A DNA stretch of 64,000 bases, from contig VZRZ01002085.1 in NCBI GenBank assembly GCA_013398175.1, forward strand, positions 547,082-611,081, written 5' to 3'. The notes beneath the pieces are model-generated. The model had not been told where the DNA came from, ran no database searches, and saw only the letters and a program-made list of their open reading frames with translations. The first letter of the stretch is position 1. Every line of letters starts with the position of its first letter. The DNA is from Climacteris rufus. Its lineage: Eukaryota > Chordata > Aves > Passeriformes > Climacteridae. Below, in pieces: positions 1 through 8,683 of the stretch. Position numbers and translations under genes: made by a program.

Positions 1-2129
1 ACATTTACCTAATCCATAATATTCCTTTAGCAGAGTTTCATTTGCTGTGTAATTTTTCCACATTTACTGGCTAGAACTCTAATTAAGTGCTTGAATTTAA
101 AAGTGCTCTGATTAAGGAAATACTTCCGTAGCATTAAGAGAACACTTTACATTAAGGATTTTCAAGTGAGTATTTATACACTAATGATTTTAATCCTAAT
201 GAGGACTTGGTGTTCTGCTCCTCCAGAAGAAAAAGCCCTGGTCTCAGCACTAAACTAGATGCAAGCTTTTCTTTTTCCTGACATTCTAATTATATATGAG
301 AACAAAAACAAGACAGCACTCCTGGCATGTCAGATGGAAATTTTTTTAAGAGGAGAATGGCAAGAAACCATTTGTAGCCAAACCGGAAAATCCCACATTA
401 TTATTCAGGATTTGTTTGTTTGGTTTAGAAAAAGCAGGAAAGTATTAATGCCAGGCATATTACCTTTTTTCAGCTGTATTGGCTGATCAGAAAGCGTGTT
501 GATAATATGCTTAAAATGTTAAAGATAACCTTGTTTGGGTGCCAGTGGACTCAAACCAAACAGAAGTGTGAAATAGAAATAGTACAACAAAACTAATCAA
601 CCAGATGAACAGATTTTTCTTACAGAAATGGGACAAATTCCTCAGGAGTAAGAGCTGCCTTTTATTTTAGGGTTTGGTATAAAATACTTGTAACCCTTTT
701 CTGTTTTGAAATGTTCACTCTCAGAGTTTATTCACAGGCATCAGAGTTGGTGTAACACTGATGTCAGCAAAGAGGAAAACTTTTGCCCTCTGTGGCAACT
801 TTCTCACATGAAAAAAAGCCCACTATGATACAAAAAGCAGTAGGAGCAAGAAGCTATTTCTGTCTCAAATCTGAACAAAAAAAAAAAATGCTGTTGCTCC
901 TGGAGGTTGGGGAGTTGAACCCTATTTTGATATCCACTGGGGTGTATCACAACATTGCCATAAAACATAAGGATTTAATCTCAAATAACAGCTGGGATGG
1001 GAAAGAACATGCAGTCATAGTGAGCTCTCTTGAAAAGGAGAAAGGAAATTTACTGGTAAGGGATATTTTTCCACAGCTTAGGAAAGACTGATGGGCAGAA
1101 GGAGCTAATTCATGCACAGCCTTGCACAAGTGAAGGGTTAAGTTTGTAATTTTAAAAGCATATTAAAAGCAAAGTTCCACCATGCAGTGGAAAAGAACAA
1201 CCAAAATTAAGCAAAAAAACTTGCAAATTGCAATCATGTAATCAATAGCTCCTAAACCAGCAGAAGAGGAACTGGGGAACACTGAAGTGCTTGGGCATTT
1301 ATTTATTTATTTATTTATTTTCTAGTCTGCTATAAAATACCTTCCAGCCTATAATCCTGTCTGTCTTCCTGCAAAATAAATAAGGCACAAATACATCCAC
1401 AAGATAAAAATGAGCATGACTAGTTGTCAAATCAAGTCTTAATTTTGAAGTGGCCCAAGTTAAAAATCCTGTGCAAGACTTCTTTCAGGCCCAAAATACT
1501 ACAGTATTATTGAATTAATTACAAAATCTCAAATTCAGGGTTTTTTTTTTCCCTTGAAGCTATTAGTGCTTTTACAGCCTGAAATGCAGATGGGGAAAAA
1601 ATACTTCTTGTCCTTGCAGCACTGAAAGAGATCTGGTAGGTATGTGCTGTACATATAGAATAATTATCTTTAAAGAGGAGATACAGGATGTTCAGTGCAG
1701 GCTCTGTACTTCCTTGCCTGATTCAATATGTTTCTATTGAACCAAGATTTTTCAGATGCTTGCAATAATGTGCATTGCAGGAAAATAACAAAAAAACCCA
1801 GTCTGATAGATTTCAAGTCTTGACTTCAAAGGATTAGATGAGTAACAATAAAATAGATGTGTATTTGGTTTTGATTTTTTTTTAAATACTGTTTCAGGCT
1901 AGGCAAACTGAACAATTTCTTTAATTAGCATCTCCTGAAGCACATAAAGCACTTTAGAGAAAATTAAGGAGAAGAGAGAACCAAATGTCCCTTCCGCATC
2001 TTATCCTTATTCCACCTTTATGAAAGGAAAATTGAACAGCATGAGGCTGCTGGAAAATGCCAGGATGGGAAACTTCAGCCCAAAGTAGTTATAGCTCTTA
2101 TTTTAGACAATCATTAAATATTGCAAGAT
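1..2129. other. AT-rich non-coding sequence
   Basis: No gene, RNA or recognisable transposon is visible. Open frames of up to about 100 codons occur here but show no family features, and their composition matches the surrounding AT-rich DNA. The only distinct structure is a short ATTT array near 1297. The region ends at a sharp change to GC-rich sequence at about 2130. Confidence 0.6.
1297..1321. repeat. (ATTT)n microsatellite
   Basis: About six uninterrupted ATTT units are seen directly. No flanking SINE or LINE tail is recognisable. Confidence 0.85.
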
Positions 2130-2533
2130 ATTTTCTGCAAGACCGGGCTGGGTGGGGGACAGGGCAGATGCCCAGGGGTGTTTCTGACTGAGAACAAGAG
2201 CTGAGCCCCTTAGGGCAGGGCATGATCCTGTCCTTGGGGCTGGGGACAGAGGGGCTTGGGGCTCCCAGGGGTGGCAGGTGCCCAGAGAGGCTTTGGGGAT
2301 GTGCCAGGTGCCCCTGGCTCCATGGAATGCTCCAGCATGGCAGGGATGGTCCCTTTGAACGCTCTGCTTGGGTGTCTCTTGCCCTTTCATGGGGCACAGC
2401 CCAGCCAGGGGATGACCATCAGGGTGGCTTGGGCAGGATGGGCCCTGTGCTGTCTCCAGCCAGGGACTGTGGTCCCTTCAAGCCTGTTCATGCAGACCTG
2501 TTGGATGAACTTTGATCCCATCTCCTCCAGGCC
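2130..2533 (+). other. GC-rich 5' flank or intron of the ITPRIP-like copy, ending in a candidate splice acceptor
   Basis: Base composition changes abruptly at about 2130 from AT-rich desert to G+C-rich sequence. Immediately before the ATG at 2534 lies a pyrimidine-containing stretch ending in CTCCTCCAG followed by GCC. This is a plausible splice acceptor three bases upstream of the start codon. An acceptor just upstream of the initiator ATG is what I recall for avian ITPRIPL1-like genes, whose coding region is a single exon. If correct, this block is the 3' part of a 5' intron. It would also mean the copy arose by DNA duplication rather than reverse transcription. Open frames inside it show no homology I recognise. 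Confidence 0.45.
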
Positions 2534-3448
2534 ATGGCTGCATCAATCACACTCCTGGTGGCTGTGCTGGCCATCCTGACTGGGTGGATACATAATCCAC
2601 AGACCGATGTGGCCACAGCCCAGCAGATGCAGCAACGTGAGGAGTTTCTCTGTCAGGAGGTGACATGGTTGTGGTGGGAAATGGAGCGGAGGGCCCTGGA
2701 AAAAGCCTTCCTCTATTCCCTGTTTTACTGGCTCTTTCAGGCTGCTGTAGCAGCTGTGCTCATTGAGGTCTGCAAGCAAAAGCAGCTTGGCTCCAGCAGC
2801 TGCCCTGAGCAGGACAAATACAGCAGTGAGGAGGAGGATGAAGACCTCAGTGGAACACACGATGGTGCCAGATCTTTGCCCACCCCAACCTGTGCAGGAA
2901 TCTGAAGCAGCTGCAATGTGACTACTTCTTTATCAACCAAGACCTTTCCCAGTGCACTTTCATGCCCAAGATTTCTCTGCACACCAGGATGAGTGACACC
3001 TGTGAATCCTGGAGGGTCGACAATAATGGAATCTTTTACCAGCTGCTCGTGTTCCTGTGGCCACCCCCGGGCACTCTTTCATCCTGGAGCAGGACACTGT
3101 GGGGCAGCAGCCAGAGAGGTACTGTGACATCCGTGTGGTGCTGGAGTGCTCAAGGGAGCCTCTGATGGGATGTGTTTTTCCTTGTGTTTTCTACAGAGCC
3201 AGGGCAACGAGCTGCTGCAGGACCAGAGCTCACTGCTCCTACAAACCCTCTGCACAGGCTCCTACTTAGACGTGGAGGAAATCTCCAGCTGGGTGCAGAA
3301 CCTGCTGCTTTCAGCCTGGTTGTGTTTGCCTCAGTGGCTGCTCCCTCTCCTGTGGGCTCCTGGTGAGCAGCCCCTCCGAGGAGCAGCGCTGCACCGAGCT
3401 GGTCTGGGCAGTGCAGGAAGGCAGCACAGGCAGCTGCCTGATCCTTGA
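2534..3448 (+). pseudogene. ITPRIPL1-like: Degenerate ITPRIP-like (ITPRIPL1-type) pseudogene
   Basis: Intact ITPRIP-like proteins are single-pass membrane proteins of roughly 500 residues with a Mab-21-like nucleotidyltransferase fold. ITPRIP itself binds the IP3 receptor; the role of the avian expansion is unclear. The first frame (2534-2905) gives 123 residues. It has a hydrophobic N-terminus (residues 4-18), the QQMQQREEFL stretch, a W/L-rich helix, a membrane segment (about 58-80) and an acidic run (SSEEEDED, 97-104), in the family's order. A second frame (about 2886-3075) continues with CRNL, FMPK and ESWRVDNNGIFYQLLVFL. A third frame (about 3066-3195) carries GHSFILEQD and the IRVVLEC strand. 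A fourth (about 3170-3340) has NELLQDQSSLLLQTLCTGSYLDVEEI. At least three frameshifts and a TGA at 2903 break it. The conserved C-terminal half after SAWLCLPQ is missing and replaced by unrelated sequence. The family call is confident; paralogue identity is not. Confidence 0.78.
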
Positions 3449-3484
3449 GTAGGCAGCAGCCAGCTTGCCCAGTGTGCTGCTTTA

Positions 3485-3600
3485 ACTGGTATGGGCTTAG
3501 GCTTGTGTAGGCTTGTATTTTCACTTGGTTAAAACTTGAAAATAGAGATATTATTGCTGAGCAGTGTTAGTACAGTGTCAAGGTCTTTTCTGCTCGGCTG
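3485..3600 (+). mobile_element. Possible LTR-derived fragment (avian ERV type)
   Basis: The stretch around GGTTAAAACTTGAAAATAGA and TATTATTGCTGAGCAGTG, running on to AAGGTCTTTTCTGCTC, resembles what I remember of upstream parts of avian ERVL-type LTRs. No TG...CA ends, target-site duplication, TATA box or poly(A) signal can be assigned here, so the call is tentative. It could equally be 3' flank of the ITPRIP-like copy. Avian repeat-library masking would settle it. Confidence 0.28.
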
Positions 3601-3790
3601 CTGTCAGCCCCAGGCTGATCCACACCCAGCCTTCTGGGAGTAGTGGGAGCTGCCACCACATTGGGGCTGAGCAGGACAATGGGGCTAAAAGGAGGGGAGG
3701 CTGAGGGGACCAGAGGGCCTGAGGGATGAGGGCAAGGCTGAGGGGACTTGGGAGAGCTGAAGGGAATGCACTTCATACAGCACTATGGAT
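3601..3790. repeat. G-rich low-complexity stretch with degenerate GGCTGAGGGGA units
   Basis: Several imperfect copies of a GGCTGAGGGGAC-like word occur between about 3690 and 3760, in a purine-rich context. The repeat is irregular and short. It closes the GC-rich island that began at 2130; beyond about 3790 the sequence is AT-rich again. Confidence 0.45.
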
Positions 3791-4505
3791 AAGAGTGGGA
3801 GAGAACCATGGATCATGCGCTGTAGCACAAAGCTGTTATAAAACAACAACCCTGGCAGCCTTGGAATGAAAGTAGAAAACGCATATTAAGTTAATCAGAA
3901 ATGAATTTGGCTAACAACAATGAAAAACAAGTTGCTGGGGCTGCGTCTGGGATGCCTGATAATCTCTGGTCTGGTGTGGTGGTTTTCCACGGTGCCAAGG
4001 CACGGTCAGAGGTGGCACGAAGTGTTCACATGAATCACAGCCTCCTCCGTGCCTGCAGCATGAGCCATGCTGATCAACACCACCTGAATATTTGGCCCAG
4101 GAGTTGTGTTTTCTGGGGACAAGTGATCAGGTTTCAGAGCACTTGGTGGAAATGAATTTTCAAGGGTGTTACACTGGTCCCTTCGCAAGGCGAAATGATG
4201 CGGGTTGCTTTTTTCCTCTCTCTCGCTTTAAACACAACAACAATCTTTGCCTTTGGGGACCTGTTATAATTAATAACGTTCTCTGGTTGCACATCAAAGA
4301 GCTGGGGAATGAAAATGAGTTAAAACCTGAGCTTTTGGACCCTAGGAGTTTCTCCATCCTGCGAAAACTGCAGAACATGAAAGTTGTTTATCCTTTTTCT
4401 TTTTACTGATCAAATATTTAGAAGCATTCAGCTGAATCCAATTTCTTTGAAATTGAGTTCTTTCCAATGAAAAGATCATTAATAACTGCTTAAAACCACC
4501 TCAAG
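3791..4505. other. Non-coding sequence without recognised features
   Basis: Between the GC-rich island and the first CR1 fragment no gene or transposon is recognisable. Open frames of up to 105 codons are present but show no domain, signal peptide or repeat that would support coding. Confidence 0.5.
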
Positions 4506-4695
4506 TACTGCATCCAGTCACTTTGAGTCCTGTGTCCAGTTCTGGACCCCTCACTTGAAGAAAGACATTGAGGAGCTGGAGCGTGTCCAGAGAAGGGAAT
4601 GGAGCTGGGGAAGATCCTTCCTAGGATGTAAGTCCTAGGAAGAGCAGCTGAGGGAGCTGGGGTTGTTTAACCTGGAGAAAAAGAGCCTAAGGGGA
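4506..4695 (+). mobile_element. CR1 LINE fragment (3' region, upstream piece)
   Basis: The sequence reads with the CR1 3' region: TGTGTCCAGTTCTGGACCCC, AGACATTGAGGAGCTGGAGC, GTGTCCAGAGAAGGG, then GAGGGAGCTGGGGTTGTTTA and CCTGGAGAAAAAGAGCC. CR1 is the dominant avian non-LTR retrotransposon and is usually 5'-truncated, as here. The match stops at about 4695 and resumes with a later CR1 segment at 5005. Confidence 0.88.
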
Positions 4696-5004
4696 CATGA
4701 AAAATGTCTATGTTCTATGAAAAATGGTCTAGAAAAATGGGCAAGTACAAAGAACTTTTTCCTGTCCTGCCATTTTAATCAAAATTTCACAATTTCAAAA
4801 CGTTCAGGAATATCTGCTTTTCTATGGCTGCTGAGGGCAAGTGTAGGAGGGTAAATGGTCTCATTTAGTCTTTCTTTATAGCACAAGAACTAAGACCTGG
4901 CTGCCACAACTCTCCCTAGAAATGTAATGTTAATTGTAGTAATTTAATTTCCACTTTTGCTAGCTGAAGGTTTTTATTATTAGGAACAAGGTGATCTATT
5001 GGTA
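4696..5004. other. Non-CR1 sequence separating two CR1 pieces
   Basis: About 310 bases of AT-rich sequence lie where an uninterrupted CR1 would have its mid-3' segment. They do not match that segment. No TG...CA ends, inverted repeats or clear target-site duplication are visible. This may be an insertion plus deletion, or the two flanking CR1 pieces may be independent insertions. Confidence 0.4.
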
Positions 5005-5152
5005 GACACCCCAACCCTGGAAGTGTCCAAGACCAGGTTGGATGGGGCTTGGAGCAGCCTGGTCTAGTGAAAGGTGTCCCTGCCCAAGGCAGGGGATTGG
5101 AAGTGGATAGTCTTTAAGGTCCCTCCCACCCCACACTATTCTGTGATTCCGT
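5005..5152 (+). mobile_element. CR1 LINE 3' terminus
   Basis: This is the typical CR1 end: CCTGGAAGTGTCCAAGACCA, then GGATGGGGCTTGGAGCAGCC, GTGTCCCTGCCCAAGGCAGG, CTTTAAGGTCCCTCCCACC and the terminal ATTCTGTGATTCCG. Orientation is the same as the piece ending at 4695. The terminal octamer lies about 70 bases upstream of LTR-A. Confidence 0.92.
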
Positions 5153-5216
5153 TGTTCTTCAGGACAGAGTCATTTCCTTACTCTTCCTTCTCCTTTTCCC
5201 AGCTTTAGACCCTGTG

Positions 5217-5222
5217 GGTATC
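5217..5222. repeat. Target-site duplication GGTATC, left copy
   Basis: Identical to 5524-5529 on the other side of LTR-A. It marks the insertion point exactly. Confidence 0.88.
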
Positions 5223-5523
5223 TGTTGCCCTGAGTTTTGCAGTTCTGGATGTTATCATTCTTTTTGTAACTAGTTCTCAGACATTCTTTGTAAACATAGC
5301 CATGTTATTGTAATGGTATCTTTTTATTTACATTCCTTTCTCCTGGGCACAGAAGTTTGATGGACATTTCCTTTGACCAGTGTGATTGAGGGGATGCTCC
5401 TTGTCTCCTCCAATCCACAGTGATTTATAAGGCACATATTAAATAAAGATGGGCTAAGAAGCCCAGAGTTCGTTCTTTGCTCAACAGATGTCTATCTCCT
5501 TCTTTCGTGTCGTTACTGCGGCA
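5223..5523 (+). mobile_element. Solo LTR (LTR-A), ERVK-like, with 6-bp target-site duplication
   Basis: This 301-bp element begins TGTTGCCCTGA and ends GTTACTGCGGCA, giving canonical TG...CA termini. It is flanked by a perfect 6-bp duplication GGTATC (5217-5222 and 5524-5529). A poly(A) signal AATAAA at 5442-5447 sets it on the + strand and implies a short R-U5 of about 75 bp ending TTTCGTGTCGTTACTGCG. No primer-binding site, gag, pol or env sequence adjoins it, so it is a solo LTR left by recombination. Six-base duplications are typical of class II (ERVK-like) avian retroviruses. A diverged relative lies at 33930-34235. The boundaries are read directly; the class assignment is inferred from duplication length. 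Confidence 0.88.
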
Positions 5524-5529
5524 GGTATC
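5524..5529. repeat. Target-site duplication GGTATC, right copy
   Basis: Identical to 5217-5222 on the left side of LTR-A. Confidence 0.88.
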
Positions 5530-6991
5530 CAAAACACCTGCTTCTCCAGAAAGGTCTCATTGAGGAATCCAGCCAGGTGTGAAAGTCACTGAGGTGCCCA
5601 CTGCTCTTCCTCTGACAAAAGGCTGGTCATACCCAACAATTTTCTCTTATGAATTAATTAGAGGAGGGATTGTAATTTTCAGAAACCTGAATGAGGCTAT
5701 TTGGTCAAATTTAAAAAACAGGTTTTCTTTCAGTGTTAAACCTAAGGCCCACTTCAAGACAATGTCTCAAATATTTTTCTTGATTTTCTCTGTTAGACTA
5801 CTTCTTATGCTGCTACTGTTTTTAACATGCTGACCCTTCAAAAGCTGGACTTTGATGTTAATAAGAATTTTTGGTTCATTCCTGGGCAGAAGTAATTTCA
5901 CTTGATTAGGAACAAGAGGATAAGGAAAATTCCTTCTGGCTCCAAATTCCATGAATATCTCTATTTTCCATGCACTTTTTTTTTTTAAATAAATTACAAA
6001 CATTAGTACAAGCTTGTCAAAGGAAATGGGTCACTGCAGTTTAGAAGTAGCTTAAAGCTCGCAGCAAATATGTCACTGATACTGAGGTGCAGAGAGAAGC
6101 CATCAAAATAATATTTTCAGGATATTTTTAAGTGGTCACACTTTTAATTTGCAGCCTACAGGCATAAATTCTGTGAAACTAAGAGGAATGTCTTACTTTC
6201 TTTTTCATACTGTGCAAGCAATGGAGGTTCCTTCAGCTGAAACTGTGAAATAAAGGCAATGCTTTACCAGGGGCTTTTTTTTTTTGTGTGATTCCAACAA
6301 GCCAGGAGGCCATTGCATCATGGGACTTGTCCAGAAATCACAGAAATATTTAGATTTGTGCCATTCACAGCCTGAAAGGCCAGGACATGAGCCCCATGGG
6401 GACAACCAATCCACGAAACCCTCCTGCAAATCAATTACTTGCTTGCAGGAGTTTAGAGTCTCCAGAGAATTCTTTGTGCAGTTTTGTTCCCAGTATGATG
6501 TAAAATCCAATGGATCTTTGACTAAAAATGCTCACAGACATAAAATTGCTGCATCTGAAGGCAAAGACACTCTTTCCTTCAAAGAATCAGAAATTGCAGA
6601 CTTTAAAATTCAAATTAATCTAATCTTAATCTAATTTTTTAAAATAACCTTTTATTTTTTTGTTAGGGTATGGCTACAGTCAAAAGTAGTCACCTTCAGT
6701 GAGAGGATGAGGTGTAACAATATCTTTTCTTTTTGCCATGTGCCTTTTCAAAGATTTTGGAATAACTCTGTGATATTCTGAGCACTGGACAGCCTGAACA
6801 TTTTGTTTTGTGACATCTGTCCTGAAACATTCACCTGAAAAACTCATTTTCCAAAGCTTATCTACAGTTACATATACGTACATGTTGTTTGTACACAAGC
6901 ACACTCTTCAAAATAATTCAAAAATAGCTGCAGGGTGGGTGGAGATTGCAGAATTGATTTGGTTTTAATTATTCTCTAGGCCAGGATTGAG
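5530..6991. other. AT-rich non-coding sequence
   Basis: No gene or transposon is recognised. An open frame of 116 codons at 6284-6634 and overlapping antisense frames show no family features. Confidence 0.5.
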
Positions 6992-7408
6992 GGACCGGTC
7001 TGGAGCCCCTCTGCTATGCAGTCAGGCTGGGATAGTTGAGCTGGTTCAGCCTGGACAAGAGAAGGCTTTTCAGGATCTTCCAGTGCCTCAAGGGGCTCCA
7101 AGAGAGCTGGAGAGGGAATTTGGACAAGGGCCTGGAGTGACAGGACAAGGGGGAATGGCTTCCCATGGGCAGAAGGCAGGGATAGATGGGATATTGGGAA
7201 GGAATTCCTGGCTGTGAGGGTGGGGAGGCCCTGGCACAGGTTGCCCAGAGAAGCTGTGGCTGCCCCATCCCTGGAATTGTTCAAGGCCAGGCTGGACAGG
7301 GCTTGGAGCAGCCTGGGATAGTGGAAGGTGTCCCTGCCCATGGCAGGGGTGTGGAATGAGATAATCTTTAAGGTCCCTTGAAACCCAAACCATTTTGTGA
7401 TTCCATAA
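6992..7408 (+). mobile_element. CR1 LINE, 5'-truncated, 3' end intact
   Basis: About 415 bases of CR1 3' region run without a break. Landmarks are GGTTCAGCCTGGACAAGAGA, GAGAGCTGGAGAGGGA, GTGACAGGACAAGGGGGAAT, GGCACAGGTTGCCCAGAGAA, AGCAGCCTGGGATAGTGGAA, TGTCCCTGCCCATGGCAGGG, AATCTTTAAGGTCCC and the terminal ATTTTGTGATTCCATAA. The 207-codon open frame on the opposite strand across this region is antisense CR1 and not a gene. Confidence 0.94.
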
Positions 7409-8625
7409 ATCCCAAGTCTGCCAAACAGGGGATGTTCCTCCTTGTTCAAAAGAACAAGCCCGTTCGTTGCTCTCATTGCTTCATAAAATTTGTGCTGCCA
7501 GGTGGATCCCAAACACCCAACCAATTGGTCATGTGTTTTCCTGGTACCTGAACAGAGTGCCCTGAAAACTGAACAGGGGAGCTCCTGTATGAATAGCACT
7601 GTTTGAAGAAGTTTCTAACAGGACAAAATATTCTCATTTCAAGCTGAAAATCTTTTTGTTTTAGTTCAGTTCCCTTTCAGACCTCTCTGAGAATGTGAGT
7701 TTGGTTCTTTTACCACCAAGAGAGTTTTCATAGCTCCCATGATAACAGCCAGGAAGGACAGTGACATCCAAACCACCCTATTCCAGCTTCACCTCTGAAG
7801 TGTTTGCAGAGTTTTTCCCAAGTTTGCTGATATTTGTTCAATATTCAGCATGAAACTACACTCTTTCCCCCCTTATAAAACCACAATTATCTCAGTCAAG
7901 TTTCCAGATCCCTACTTTGTTTCCAAGAAACAAATGGGCTTTTTCTATTCCACCCACCCATACGTCTGTGAGTAAAGATAAACCTGAATTTCACTCCAAG
8001 ATTTTACAAAGTTGATTTCCCAGTTTGCCCTCACCTTTCAATGTAACCTGATTGTGATCTGGCCTTCGCCAAAGTGCAGATAACACCACTGGCCTGTCTC
8101 AAGAACAAGCCAATTATTGATCTTTGGAGCTTGGCCACCTTCAGTGACACTCTAACACTTGTTAAACACTGTTCTGCACAAAGCCAGAGCAGATTAAAAG
8201 GGCAAGTATTGCAATCTCAGTTGAGTTTGATCAGATAAAAATTGCTTCAGCTTGTTTTGTTTCATTGCCATTTTGAAAATTAATTTTAGTTTTTAAAAAT
8301 AAATTTCAATTGAACAGTAACCTGATGTTTAGGCACTTAAACCTGTAAATAATTTAATTTTTTTTGCCAATACATGCAGTTTCTTGAAAATGTTAACAGG
8401 GATGAAACTCTTTCTGCCCTGCCACTGTGTTGTCCCACAGTGACACATTCCCTAAGAAAATACATTACATGCATTGAAACAGTCTCCTTCCAGGCAGAGT
8501 AGAGGCTTGAGTCCCCTATTTTACTCCCTCTCCCTGTATTTCAGATCTTTATTATTCTGAGTTTCAATTCATAAAAGATTGGTGAATAAACCACAGCTGG
8601 TGCACTCTTTATGGCTCTAGGGTCT
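7409..8625. other. AT-rich non-coding sequence
   Basis: Nothing recognisable apart from general AT richness. No open frame here carries family features. Confidence 0.5.
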
Positions 8626-8683
8626 TGTGTGTGTGTATATATATATATATATATTTTTTTTTATATATATATATATATATATT
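8626..8683. repeat. Compound (TG)n(TA)n microsatellite split by a T tract
   Basis: A short TG run passes into a TA run, then about ten T residues, then a second TA run. The TA arms are self-complementary and can form cruciforms. Length polymorphism is likely. Confidence 0.9.

Noticed and set aside
6976..7599. 207-codon minus-strand open frame, the longest in the window
   Set aside because: It lies largely antisense across a CR1 fragment; CR1 antisense strands often stay open by composition. No domain is recognisable.
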